A DNA stretch of 34,315 bases, from contig CAMCUY010000017.1 of the NCBI GenBank assembly GCA_945879075.1, forward strand, positions 1 to 34,315. Reading direction: 5' to 3'. The notes under the pieces were generated by a model. That model was not told the origin of the DNA and did not search any database. It saw only the letters and a program-made list of their open reading frames with translations. Positions 1 to 7,341 of this stretch are shown one piece after another. Position numbers and translations under genes: made by a program. Origin of the DNA: Akkermansia muciniphila (GTDB lineage Bacteria > Verrucomicrobiota > Verrucomicrobiia > Verrucomicrobiales > Akkermansiaceae). Each line of letters starts with the position of its first letter. The first letter of the stretch is position 1.

Positions 1-1
1 T

Positions 2-166
2 TTCTGGAGGAGCGACGCGGAATTCTACGCCACCGGCGCCCTCACCCCGCGCTCCAACTGCATCATGGATGTCAGTAAACTCATCGCAGCCGGCATCCGA
101 ATCCGCACCGTGGACGAGGCGCTCAGAAGCTCATTGGAAAACTGGACGCCGGCAAGACCATTGTGA
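2..166 (+). CDS. rfbD: dTDP-4-dehydrorhamnose reductase, C-terminal fragment (partial)
   Basis: The reading frame enters from the left edge and gives 54 residues before a TGA at 164-166. The tail matches the end of RmlD/RfbD proteins, with TPRSN, then a DVSKL...AAGI segment and an EALRSSLENW ending; in that family this C-terminal part belongs to the substrate-binding lobe. RmlD reduces dTDP-4-dehydro-L-rhamnose to dTDP-L-rhamnose with NAD(P)H, the last step in making the rhamnose donor for surface polysaccharide. The catalytic YxxxK and the Rossmann fold lie outside the window, so the call rests on the tail only. The last few residues (TPARPL) are not family-like and lie where the antisense sulfatase remnant begins, so the original 3' end may have been replaced. 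Confidence 0.6.
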   Translation, partial: FWRSDAEFYATGALTPRSNCIMDVSKLIAAGIRIRTVDEALRSSLENWTPARPL

Positions 167-309
167 TCGCGGTCCACGGAGCCGCGCTTGGTCAGGCCGG
201 GCCAGCGGACGATGAGGGCGCCGCGAGAATTGTTTGGGTAATTGTTCGACTTGGTGAAGGGGAAGGACACGCCGTCGTCTCCGCCGTAGGGCACGACGAT
301 CGTGTTTCC
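163..309 (-). pseudogene. Sulfatase gene remnant
   Basis: On the minus strand an open stretch of about 49 codons reads GNTIVVPYGGDDGVSFPF, then RGALIVRWPG and GSVDRDH. This resembles the internal part of type I sulfatases (alkaline phosphatase superfamily), where a metal-binding D-H pair precedes an FPF.K.N stretch and a (L/I)IVRWPG.T.PGSVD stretch. Here GGDDG stands where GDHG is usual, so a metal ligand appears lost. There is no start codon with family-like sequence upstream, and similarity stops exactly at the end of the convergent rmlD-like gene. It looks like an internal scrap left by a deletion. A full-length sulfatase needs over 400 residues and the Cys/Ser modification motif, which is absent here. 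Confidence 0.5.
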
Positions 310-311
310 AC

Positions 312-788
312 TCAGCGGAGGCCGACTGGAGCATCAAGAATCTCGCGCATGACGAAGGCGCGGCGGACTTCTGCGGGATCCCGCAGACGCGCGCGGATGC
401 TTGCCGGAAACTGCGTCGCGGGCTTCGCCACCCCTTTGGATGCGAGCCGCGCGCGGGTGGCCGCGGCACCGCCGGTGGTGGTGGCTTTGGTTTCGCGAAT
501 CTGGCGCAGGCGCTCGGCGAGGTCTTGCTGGTGCTTGAGGGCTTTGGCGGCCTCAGAGGCAGCTTCCATGTCATATCCCGCCTGCCGCAAAGGCGGCGGC
601 ACGGATGGCATGGTCGGCCGCTGCGGCTCGCCGTAGTCTTCATCCGGCGCGAAGACATCCTCGGGATTGTAAGTTTCCTCACGCTCCCGGGCTGCCTTGG
701 CTTTGGCTTCAAGCACGCTTTTCACCAACGAGCCCACGCCTAGCAGGACGAGAACGACGATTTGAAAGTTATCGAAAATCCAGTTCAT
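312..788 (-). CDS. Hypothetical membrane-anchored protein, last gene of the nfeD-floA operon
   Basis: 158 residues. An N-terminal hydrophobic segment (about residues 4-21, FQIVVLVLLGVGSLVKSVL) should anchor it in the membrane; the rest is charged and Ala/Pro rich, with a helical Lys/Glu/Arg region around residues 75-100 (QQDLAERLRQIRE). The C-terminus has a basic segment RRAFVMREIL followed by PVGLR. I do not recognise a named domain. It starts 16 nt after floA ends and follows it on the same strand, so it is probably co-transcribed and may work with the FloA/NfeD complex. That link is inferred from position only. Confidence 0.7.
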   Translation of the reverse strand: MNWIFDNFQIVVLVLLGVGSLVKSVLEAKAKAAREREETYNPEDVFAPDEDYGEPQRPTMPSVPPPLRQAGYDMEAASEAAKALKHQQDLAERLRQIRETKATTTGGAAATRARLASKGVAKPATQFPASIRARLRDPAEVRRAFVMREILDAPVGLR

Positions 789-804
789 GGTGATTGGAAT
801 GGGA

Positions 805-1800
805 TCAGGTGCCTTCCGGTTTCGAAATGTTAGTGCGCATCTGGGTGTCGGCTTTGACGTTCTCCATTTTGTAATAATCCATCACGCCGAGACGGCCGCT
901 ACGGAATGCTTCGGCCAGCGCGAGCGGCACCTGGGCTTCCGCCTCGACGACCTTCGCTTTCATTTCCGCGACGCGGGCGACCATTTCCTGTTCGAGCGCG
1001 ACGGCGGCGGCGCGGCGGATTTCCGCCTGGGCTTGGGCCATGTTTTTGTTCGCCTCGGCCTGCGCCTCCTGGAGTTGGGCGCCGACGTTTTCACCGACAT
1101 CCACGTCCGCGATGTCGATCGAGAGGATTTCGAAAGCGGTCCCGACATCCAAGCCGCGGTGCAGGACGACTTTGGAAATCGAGTCCGGTGACTCGAGCAC
1201 GGTTTTGTAGCTTTCCGCCGAGCCGATGGTGGTGACGATGCCCTCGCCGACGCGGGCGATGATGGTTTCCTCCTTCGCTCCGCCGACGAAGCGGTCGAGA
1301 TTGGTGCGGACGGTGACGCGGGCGCGGACTTTCACCTGGATGCCGTCCTTGGCCACGCCGTCGATGGTGGTCCGGCCGGACGCGGGATTCGGACAGTCGA
1401 TGACTTTCGGATCGACCGAAGTGCGGACGGCTTCGACGACGCTTTTTCCGGAGCCCTTGGTGGCGAGGTCGATCGCGCAGGTGCGGTTCCAATCCAAAGC
1501 AATGCCCGCTTTATGCGCGGCGATCAGCGCCTGGATCGACGGGATGACATTTCCACCGGCGAGGAAGTGGGCTTCGATGTCGTTGATAGGAATCTCGATG
1601 CCGGCCTTCTTCGCGGTGATCCGCGCATCGACCACCATCCCGTATGGCACCTGGCGGAGTCGCATGGCGACGAGCTCGATGAATCCGACATAAGCGCCCG
1701 CAAGCCAGGCGCGGAGCCAGACGCTGAAGAAGGAAAGGATGATGCCGGCGAGCAGGATGCCGGCGATGGCGATGACGACGAGGATGATGGTGGGAAACAT
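805..1800 (-). CDS. floA: Flotillin-like protein FloA
   Basis: 331 residues, the usual FloA (UPF0365, YqfA) length. An N-terminal hydrophobic hairpin (residues 3-27) is followed by the SPFH/band 7 region, with [15 protein letters not shown] near residue 41 and a conserved KAGI...[11 protein letters not shown] segment. A long Ala/Glu-rich coiled coil (about residues 235-300, [20 protein letters not shown]) precedes the C-terminal tail. In the known family FloA oligomerises on the inner face of the cytoplasmic membrane and organises functional membrane microdomains. It lies 15 nt downstream of the short NfeD gene, the standard nfeD-floA arrangement, which supports the assignment. Confidence 0.95.
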   Translation of the reverse strand: MFPTIILVVIAIAGILLAGIILSFFSVWLRAWLAGAYVGFIELVAMRLRQVPYGMVVDARITAKKAGIEIPINDIEAHFLAGGNVIPSIQALIAAHKAGIALDWNRTCAIDLATKGSGKSVVEAVRTSVDPKVIDCPNPASGRTTIDGVAKDGIQVKVRARVTVRTNLDRFVGGAKEETIIARVGEGIVTTIGSAESYKTVLESPDSISKVVLHRGLDVGTAFEILSIDIADVDVGENVGAQLQEAQAEANKNMAQAQAEIRRAAAVALEQEMVARVAEMKAKVVEAEAQVPLALAEAFRSGRLGVMDYYKMENVKADTQMRTNISKPEGT

Positions 1801-1815
1801 GGCGGTGGTGTTTGG

Positions 1816-2289
1816 TTAGTTTTTGGTGAGAGCGACAATGAGACGAAAATTGTCCGCGCCGATGATTTCGAGCGCGGAACCTGCGGGCGCCTGGCCCGAC
1901 TGGCAGAAAGCTTCATAGCGGCGACCATCGACACGGACATAGCCGCTTGGCGAGAGCATGGTGAGCGCCTCGGCGGATTTTCCCACAAGCTCAAGCGCTT
2001 CCTCGCCGAAGGCCGCACTCACCGCGGTGATTTCACGGGTGAGGAAGGCGCGTTTGCCCAGCTTGGTTTTCGGCAAGATGCGGAATTCGAGGAAGATCGC
2101 GAGGCCGCCGATCACCAAGGCAGCGATGGCCGCCGTGATTCCACCAGCGGTTCCGTATTCCAGGAAGGCCATGACGCAGCCGCCGAACATCATCAACGCG
2201 CCGATCGAGCCGAGAATCCCGCCGGGCACGATCACCTCGACGGCAATGAGCAAAATCCCGATGACAAAAAGCAGAATGATCAACGTCAT
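1816..2289 (-). CDS. Short NfeD-family membrane protein
   Basis: 157 residues from the ATG at 2289-2287, which overlaps the stop of the long NfeD gene as ATGA; an in-frame extension upstream to 2547 lies inside that gene and is not family-like. It begins with hydrophobic segments MTLIILLFVIGILLIAVEV and PGGILGSIGALMMFGGCVMAF, then a third around residues 55-75, and ends in a soluble beta-rich domain with a GRRYEAF signature (SGYVRVDGRRYEAF), typical of the NfeD OB fold. It lacks the ClpP-class protease domain of the long form. NfeD OB domains are thought to work with their neighbouring flotillin or stomatin; floA follows 15 nt downstream. The ATGA overlap suggests translational coupling. Confidence 0.9.
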   Translation of the reverse strand: MTLIILLFVIGILLIAVEVIVPGGILGSIGALMMFGGCVMAFLEYGTAGGITAAIAALVIGGLAIFLEFRILPKTKLGKRAFLTREITAVSAAFGEEALELVGKSAEALTMLSPSGYVRVDGRRYEAFCQSGQAPAGSALEIIGADNFRLIVALTKN

Positions 2290-3707
2290 GACAAAGCCTC
2301 CACAATCAGGCTGAATTCCGCAAGTTCGGTGACGATCACCGGCGTACCCGCCTCCGCGAAACCCATCGCCAGCCGCGCCTCGTAGCGACGGCCGCCGATG
2401 TCCACCTGCCCGCTTGGGAAGAGCGCGGTGGCGGCGATGCCAGTCCTGCCAAGCAAGTCCACGGCGCTTGCTTCTCTCCCTCCAGTCAGCGGTCGCGCGA
2501 CCATCGGCTGACCTGCCACGGCGGCGTTCAGGACCATTCGGTCCCACAGTCCGCCCTTCGGAAGGTACCTTAATACGACGATGAACAGCAACACCGCGAG
2601 GACCACGCCGGACAGGATGTTGACCAACGGCATCACGAACATGTCGCCGGAAATCGGAATCGGCTCACTGGGCCAAAGATCGGTCATCGCCCACACTAGT
2701 GACCCTAACATCAGCGCGGCACCGGACACCGCCAGCATCATCACGCCGGGGAAGAAGAACAGCTCGGCGGCGACCAAGGCAATGCCTAGCAGAAAAAAAA
2801 GGGCGGGTTCATGTCCTGAAAGCCCCGCAACGAATTGCCCGAAGAAGACCAAGCCCAGCAGGGAAATTCCGGAAATCCCAAACACTCCGAATCCGGGGGT
2901 CTTGAACTCGATGAACAGGCAAACCAGCCCGAGCCCGAGCAGCAGCGGAGTGATCCGGGTAAGATATTGCGCCAATCTTTCCGACCACGTGACTTCGAGG
3001 GTCTTGACCGAATAATTTCCCGCACCATGGAGCCGGTCCAGCAAGGCTTCGAGGTTTTCGGCGATTCCCGCGCCGAGCAGCGGTTGCGGCGGATCGCCGT
3101 AGGTTTTCACGGCCTCCTGCGCGGTTAGGGATAGCAACTCGCCTTTCTGTTTGATCACTTCGTCCCCGATCTTGAGTTCGGATTCCATGTCGATCATCGC
3201 CGAAATCACCTCTCCCCGATACCCCTTGCCCTCGGACATGGAGCGGACTCTGGCCTTGAGGTAGCTGACGATTTTCCCGCGCATGGTGCTTTCGATCTCT
3301 ATCCCGGTGGCCAACACGGGAGCTGCCGCGCCGATGATCCCGTCGGGCGCGAAATAGATTTCATCGGTGCCTGCGGAAATGAGCGCTCCCGCGGAAATCG
3401 CCTCGCGGTTGATGTATGTCACGGTTTTTCCCGGAAATTTTCCGAGCGCCTTGAGCATATCGAAGGTGACTTCAAGCGAGCCGCCGGGCGTTTCCATATC
3501 GAGGACGATGGTGTCCACCTTGTCCTCGATGGCTTCCTTCAAGCCGCGGCGTAGAATGTAGAGCTCGGGTTTCGCGATCTGACCGCGGATCGGAATAACC
3601 ACGACTTTGGCCGGTGTGGCCTTGGAAACGGGCTGGTCTCGGGACAAAAATCCCGTGGACAGAAGTCCGAGCATTCCCGTGACAATGCTGAAAAATCCAC
3701 GTTTCAC
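2286..3707 (-). CDS. Long NfeD protein: membrane-bound ClpP-class serine protease
   Basis: 473 residues. After an N-terminal hydrophobic segment (about 5-20) comes a ClpP/SppA-like domain (about 33-230): VVVIPIRGQI, then METPGGSLE near 71-79 and the nucleophile motif AISAGA with candidate Ser105; Lys161 in SEGKGYRG is the candidate general base of the Ser-Lys dyad. About five transmembrane helices fill residues 245-395, and a C-terminal OB fold (about 400-473) carries VDIGGRRYEARL. In studied archaeal homologues this protease cleaves the hydrophobic C-terminus of a partner stomatin; here the partner is presumably FloA. It is the first gene of the four-gene operon. Assignment of the Lys is by position in the motif and less certain than the Ser. 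Confidence 0.92.
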   Translation of the reverse strand: MKRGFFSIVTGMLGLLSTGFLSRDQPVSKATPAKVVVIPIRGQIAKPELYILRRGLKEAIEDKVDTIVLDMETPGGSLEVTFDMLKALGKFPGKTVTYINREAISAGALISAGTDEIYFAPDGIIGAAAPVLATGIEIESTMRGKIVSYLKARVRSMSEGKGYRGEVISAMIDMESELKIGDEVIKQKGELLSLTAQEAVKTYGDPPQPLLGAGIAENLEALLDRLHGAGNYSVKTLEVTWSERLAQYLTRITPLLLGLGLVCLFIEFKTPGFGVFGISGISLLGLVFFGQFVAGLSGHEPALFFLLGIALVAAELFFFPGVMMLAVSGAALMLGSLVWAMTDLWPSEPIPISGDMFVMPLVNILSGVVLAVLLFIVVLRYLPKGGLWDRMVLNAAVAGQPMVARPLTGGREASAVDLLGRTGIAATALFPSGQVDIGGRRYEARLAMGFAEAGTPVIVTELAEFSLIVEALS

Positions 3708-3852
3708 CCTTCAATCCATACCGGAAAGCGGACGTGTATGCAAGCTCGCGCCTATTGGAAGATGGAGCAAAGTTTCCATTCCACCGGACCGATCCACGGA
3801 AGCCCCGGTAGCAGGGACAACTGTGGACGGCCCCGACCGGGAGTTCTGAACA

Positions 3853-4137
3853 TCAGGCAGGCTTGTTAGCGCCCGCGTTGCGAATCTGGTCGAAGGTGCC
3901 TTCGATGAGTTGCTTGCCTTGCTCGCCGAGGTTTTGATAGATGGTGGACATCGTCTGAATCGTGCTGGCAGCCGGACCGGCGAAGGTGAACTCGCAGTTG
4001 GTCACCTCGCACTGGTTGAGGGCGAAGGGTCCGTAGCCGAGGACGACAAAGCGGCAGTTGGTGAATTCGCAGCTTTCGTATTCGTGGAAATCGAGGACCA
4101 CTTCTTCGTTGGCGAATTTGTTTTTGGTGATTTTCAT
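3853..4137 (-). CDS. Hypothetical 94-aa protein
   Basis: A short cytoplasmic protein with no signal peptide. Its first half alternates short beta-like segments with repeated Cys/Asn/Phe pairs, CEFTNCRF near residue 23 and CEVTNCEF near residue 43, reminiscent of one or two coils of a pentapeptide-like right-handed beta helix. The second half (residues 56-94) looks helical. I do not recognise a named family and assign no function. It lies downstream of the short-chain dehydrogenase (115 nt away) on the same strand and 145 nt upstream of the nfeD operon, so it may be its own unit. Confidence 0.6.
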   Translation of the reverse strand: MKITKNKFANEEVVLDFHEYESCEFTNCRFVVLGYGPFALNQCEVTNCEFTFAGPAASTIQTMSTIYQNLGEQGKQLIEGTFDQIRNAGANKPA

Positions 4138-4252
4138 CTGGTTTCAAAGGTTTGTGTTCGAGGTTTTCCGCGTCCATGACTTTCCATGGAGCAACGAGGC
4201 TGGGATTCAAGATGCTGGACTGGATTTGTCCACCCTTTGAATTTGATTCCGA

Positions 4253-4897
4253 TCAAAAAACCCGGCTGTCCAGTTGGAAAACCTGGCCGGAGGTGTGGGG
4301 GAGATCTTCGTGGAGATGGCGGATGAATTTCGCGACCGCCGCGGGGGCGTTGAAGCGACGCAAAGCGTGGTCTGCCAGAATTTCAGCTTTCCGCGCGTTG
4401 GACACGGTTTCTGTCATCCGCGTTTCCATGAATCCCGGAAGAACCGCGTTCACCCGGATATTCGACGGCCCATGTCTGGTTGCCAGATCGGCGACCAATC
4501 CGAGCAAAGCCGCTTTTGACGCGGCATAAGCGGATTGTCCGGCGGACGGATGAAGCGCGGAATAACTGGAAATGAAAACGATGTGACCATGTCCTTGCCG
4601 GATCATTCCGGGCAAAGCGGCTGCGGCGCAATCCGCAGCGCCTTGATAGTTCACCGAGAAAACCTCGTCCCACTGATTTTCCCGTATGCGGCCCAAAGGA
4701 GCATCCCGAATGATCCCGGCGGCACACACCAGCAAATCAAGCGGTCTAGACCCAAAGTAGCTTCCAATGGTTGCTGTGTCTGTCACATCAAGTGCGCTGC
4801 GATCCGGTGTCCCGACTACCCAGCCGGACTCTGCGAAACTCGCTGCGAGCGCTTTTCCCAAGTCGCCTCCGGCTCCTGTGATGACCAAGTGTTTCAC
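4253..4897 (-). CDS. Short-chain dehydrogenase/reductase (SDR) family oxidoreductase
   Basis: 214 residues from a GTG at 4897, chosen because classical SDRs begin a few residues before the first strand (VKHLVITGAGG). An upstream in-frame GTG at 4957 would add 20 residues of no family likeness; neither has a clear ribosome site. Visible motifs are the cofactor-binding TGAGGDLG, the DV pair binding the adenine (ALDVTD), CAAG (NNAG equivalent), the catalytic Ser in ISSYSA and YAASK (YxxxK), and the NVLPG-like VNAVLPGFMETRM. It resembles FabG-type 3-oxoacyl-ACP or hydroxyacyl reductases, but the substrate cannot be told from sequence. It stands alone on the minus strand with a structured, gene-poor stretch upstream. 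Confidence 0.85.
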   Translation of the reverse strand: MKHLVITGAGGDLGKALAASFAESGWVVGTPDRSALDVTDTATIGSYFGSRPLDLLVCAAGIIRDAPLGRIRENQWDEVFSVNYQGAADCAAAALPGMIRQGHGHIVFISSYSALHPSAGQSAYAASKAALLGLVADLATRHGPSNIRVNAVLPGFMETRMTETVSNARKAEILADHALRRFNAPAAVAKFIRHLHEDLPHTSGQVFQLDSRVF

Positions 4898-4957
4898 GTG
4901 TGCCGATGGTGCGACGGTTCGCTTAAGTCCCGCAAGTGTGGCGATTTTCAAGAACAC

Positions 4958-5240
4958 GGGAAAAAGCTGGGAATAACATCGGGACGGACGGGCGAAACTC
5001 TCTTGGATTTCAAAACGCAGGAGGTCATTCCTGTTTTATGCAGTGCCTTACCCAGCTTGTTCCTGCCGTGGAACCCTTATGGTTACCACGGGGAACAAGC
5101 AATTTTCCGGTTTATTCACACTATGAAGAAGAAGATCTTATAAGTTCAAAAATGAAGAAATCATCAAGAAGAGGAGGGAGGAAATTACCCGGGTTGATCC
5201 TGATTAAGCGCCTTCTTGAAGGGATGAATTTTCAATAAAG
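4958..5240. other. Gene-poor region with a strong stem-loop
   Basis: This stretch between the dehydrogenase and the pdhC terminator has lower GC than its surroundings. It contains the 46-nt hairpin at 5055-5100 and a purine-rich run (about 5121-5190). No convincing gene is seen. A 28-codon basic plus-strand ORF (5152-5238) exists but has no supporting evidence. Confidence 0.5.
5055..5100. other. Long stem-loop in the pdhC-SDR intergenic region
   Basis: Arms GCTTGTTCC (5055-5063) and GGAACAAGC (5092-5100) pair perfectly. Inside, CCGTGG (5066-5071) pairs with CCACGG (5086-5091), and AACC (5072-5075) with GGTT (5081-5084) around a CTTAT loop, with only a 2-nt and a 1-nt bulge. That is about 19 base pairs in 46 nt. 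No U-tract follows on either strand, so it is not a typical terminator. It could be part of the dehydrogenase mRNA leader, a small RNA or a repeat. Confidence 0.6.
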
Positions 5241-5269
5241 AAGCCTCCCAGCGCCGTGCTGAGAGGCTT
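5233..5269 (-). terminator. Rho-independent terminator after pdhC
   Basis: A 12-bp stem (5241-5252 with 5258-5269, one G-T pair) with a 5-nt loop. Read on the minus strand it is followed by CTTTATT. It lies about 47 nt after the pdhC stop, as expected for the end of that transcript. Confidence 0.8.
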
Positions 5270-5315
5270 TGAATGATCGGATTGGAGTCCGGGTGGGGTG
5301 AGAAACTCCAAAGGT

Positions 5316-6608
5316 TCAGAGGAGCATTAGCGCGGGTTGCTCGACGAGCTTCCTGACTTCCGAGAGGAACTGGGCGGCGACCGCGCCATCGACCACGCGG
5401 TGATCGCAGGAAAGTCCCAGATTCATGCGGAGGCCGGGCATAACTTGGCCGTTTTTGACGATGGGTTTTTCGATGGCAGCACCAACGGACAGAATGGCGG
5501 CTTGCGGTGGATTGACGATCGCGTCGAAGGATTGGATGCCCCAGGCTCCGAGGTTGGAAACGGTGATGGTGCCGCCGTCGAATTCATCGGGCTTGAGTTT
5601 CTTGTCCTTGGCACGGACGGCGAAGTCTTTGACGGCTCGGGAAATGGCGAGGAGGGATTTGGACTCGGCTTGTTTGATGACTGGAGTGACCAGGCCGTCT
5701 TCGACTGCGATGGCGACCGACAACCCGACGTGTTTGTATTTTACAATGTGGTCGCCGGCGAAGGAGGCGTTGATAGCCGGCACTGTTTCGGCGGCGTTGA
5801 TGACTGCTTTGAGGATGAAGTCGTTGACGGAGTATTTGTTGCCGTGTGTTTTTTCTGCCTGTTCGTTTACTTGCGCTCGGAGTGCCATGAGTGGCGCGGC
5901 GTCTACTTCGACGTGTAGGTAAAAATGGGGTATGGTGGTCTTGGAGGTGAGTAGGCGCGAGGCGATGATTTTGCGCATCGAGCTGAGCTGGATGATTTCG
6001 TCGCCCTCCTTGGCTGCTGGAACAATGGCCTGGGGTGCGGTGGCTGGGACGGGGGCGGGAGCGGCCGCTTTGGATTTGATCGATGCGGCGAGGGCGGAGG
6101 CGGCGGCGGCTTCGGATGAGGGGGCGGCGGGTCTGGCAGGTGCGGCTGCGGTAGCTTGGATGTCGTTTTTGACAATGCGGCCGGCGGGGCCTGAGCCAGT
6201 AACGGTGGAAAGGTCCACCCCGAGATCGGCAGCGATCTTGCGGGCGAGGGGTGATGCCTTGATGCGGTCTCCGCTGGCAGAAAGGGTCGTAGCGGCAGGC
6301 ATTGTCGCGGGAGCGATGCTGGCTGGAACAACGGCTGTCGTTTGAGGTGCCGGAGTGTGGGTTGCCTCGGTGTCTCCATTGAGCACGGCGAGAACCCCAC
6401 CGATCGGGGCTTTTTCTCCCTCTTGGATCAGGATTTCAGTGATGACTCCATCATCGAAAGCTTCCATTTCCATGGTCGCTTTGTCGGTTTCGATTTCGGC
6501 GAGAATGTCACCGATTTCGACGGAATCGCCGACTTGTTTGTGCCATTTGATAAGGGTGCCCTCGGTCATGGTATCCGAGAGTTTTGGCATTTCGATGTTC
6601 ACAGACAT
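5316..6608 (-). CDS. pdhC: Pyruvate dehydrogenase complex E2, dihydrolipoamide acetyltransferase
   Basis: 430 residues. The N-terminal lipoyl domain (1-80) carries the lipoylation site ETDKATM with Lys43. An Ala/Pro-rich linker leads to the peripheral subunit-binding domain (about 113-150, ASPLARKIAADLGVDL and GPAGRIVKNDI), then a second Ala/Pro linker, and the acetyltransferase core (about 205-430) with the active-site SCDHRVVDGA, His403 and Asp407. E2 transfers the acetyl group from lipoamide to CoA and forms the core of the complex. A single lipoyl domain is typical outside enterobacteria. It lies downstream of pdhA and pdhB on the same strand, but two lipoprotein genes and a terminator intervene, so it probably has its own promoter in 6609-6680 or depends on readthrough. 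Confidence 0.95.
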   Translation of the reverse strand: MSVNIEMPKLSDTMTEGTLIKWHKQVGDSVEIGDILAEIETDKATMEMEAFDDGVITEILIQEGEKAPIGGVLAVLNGDTEATHTPAPQTTAVVPASIAPATMPAATTLSASGDRIKASPLARKIAADLGVDLSTVTGSGPAGRIVKNDIQATAAAPARPAAPSSEAAAASALAASIKSKAAAPAPVPATAPQAIVPAAKEGDEIIQLSSMRKIIASRLLTSKTTIPHFYLHVEVDAAPLMALRAQVNEQAEKTHGNKYSVNDFILKAVINAAETVPAINASFAGDHIVKYKHVGLSVAIAVEDGLVTPVIKQAESKSLLAISRAVKDFAVRAKDKKLKPDEFDGGTITVSNLGAWGIQSFDAIVNPPQAAILSVGAAIEKPIVKNGQVMPGLRMNLGLSCDHRVVDGAVAAQFLSEVRKLVEQPALMLL

Positions 6609-6678
6609 GGTGTTGATAGGTGGTGGAGTCGGGGTGAGAATGGGAAAATGTCAGGGCATTTCCAGTCTTTTTACGGAA

Positions 6679-6715
6679 ACAAAAAGCGCGGGGAGTTCGG
6701 GACTCCTCCGCGCTT
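6679..6715 (-). terminator. Rho-independent terminator between lipoprotein gene and pdhC
   Basis: A 13-bp stem with one bulged base (AAGCGCGG/CCGCGCTT plus GGAGT/ACTCC, 6684-6715), followed on the minus strand by a T5 run at 6685-6681 and then GTTT. It sits just after the 142-aa lipoprotein gene and before pdhC, so it should separate the pdhC transcript from upstream genes. Confidence 0.8.
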
Positions 6716-6738
6716 GGAAAAATGATCGAATGACCTAA

Positions 6739-7167
6739 TCAAGGTTTGACGACAACCGGACCGAGGGGAAGCGGTTTCATCGTTGGAATCAGGCCGATGT
6801 TCGGGCTACCGACGGAGCCTTGGGCGCTGGCCATCCGCATGGTCGATTCCGAAGTGCTGCCGCAGCAATCCTTTTTCGGGCAGTAGAAACGGGCGCATTG
6901 TCCGCAAGGGATACGGACTTTTTTCGTGACGGTTTTGTAACGAGGCACTTTTTCCTCGATGGTTTGAACCATGCCGCCCTTGCCGCTTTTCGCGTCGCCG
7001 GCTGTGACCACTTGTTTGGTGACGATGTCATAGCCGCAGGTTTTCACCTGGCGGGTCTCAGTGCGGTAGCCAGCCGTTTGGCTGCTGCCGGTGCCGAACA
7101 TCGAGCAGCAGGAGGAGAAGCCGAGGGAAACGGCGGCGAGGGACACGAGCAGGAGTAGGTTTTTCAT
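6739..7167 (-). CDS. Small Cys-rich lipoprotein
   Basis: 142 residues from the ATG at 7167; an upstream TTG (7176) is less likely because the signal peptide begins properly at MKNLLLLVSLAAVSLGFSSC. That is a lipoprotein signal peptide with Cys20 as the lipidated residue, followed by a second Cys. The mature part has repeated Thr/Val/Lys segments (YRTETRQVKTCGYDIVTKQVV, then YKTVTKKVRIPCGQC) and two Cys clusters (CGQCARFYC, CCG) that may form disulfides or bind metal. I do not recognise a family. It is bounded downstream by a terminator and sits between pdhB and pdhC, with no evident link to pyruvate dehydrogenase. Confidence 0.75.
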   Translation of the reverse strand: MKNLLLLVSLAAVSLGFSSCCSMFGTGSSQTAGYRTETRQVKTCGYDIVTKQVVTAGDAKSGKGGMVQTIEEKVPRYKTVTKKVRIPCGQCARFYCPKKDCCGSTSESTMRMASAQGSVGSPNIGLIPTMKPLPLGPVVVKP

Positions 7168-7191
7168 GGTGAGCAATCGATTGAGGAAAAT

Positions 7192-7266
7192 TTACAGGCA
7201 GCAGCACGAGGTCAGACTGAGAGCTAGGGCGGCGGCAGTGATGACGATGGTAAAACGTGTGAACAT
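7192..7266 (-). CDS. Tiny 24-aa lipoprotein
   Basis: ATG at 7266-7264, TAA at 7194-7192. The translation is MFTRFTIVITAAALALSL followed by TSCCCL: a basic start, a hydrophobic core and a lipobox LTSC with Cys21, leaving a mature peptide of only four residues (CCCL). It is reminiscent of entericidin-type mini-lipoproteins, but shorter. It lies 24 nt upstream of the 142-aa lipoprotein gene on the same strand, and both carry runs of Cys right at the lipobox. No ribosome-binding site is obvious, as is common in this window. It is short enough that chance cannot be excluded; the intact signal peptide is the argument for it. Confidence 0.5.
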   Translation of the reverse strand: MFTRFTIVITAAALALSLTSCCCL

Positions 7267-7341
7267 AGCAGTTATGCTAGGAAGGGGAGCGAGCTTGGCA
7301 ACCAAAAAGAGCGTGCAGATCCGCGGAGTTGATTTTGAGGA

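Noticed and set aside
4889..4904. Half parS-like TGTTTCACGTG in the dehydrogenase gene
   Set aside because: Only the left half matches; the right half has no symmetry.
5152..5238. 28-codon basic plus-strand ORF
   Set aside because: Biased composition in a purine-rich stretch, no family likeness and no sign of conservation; likely chance.
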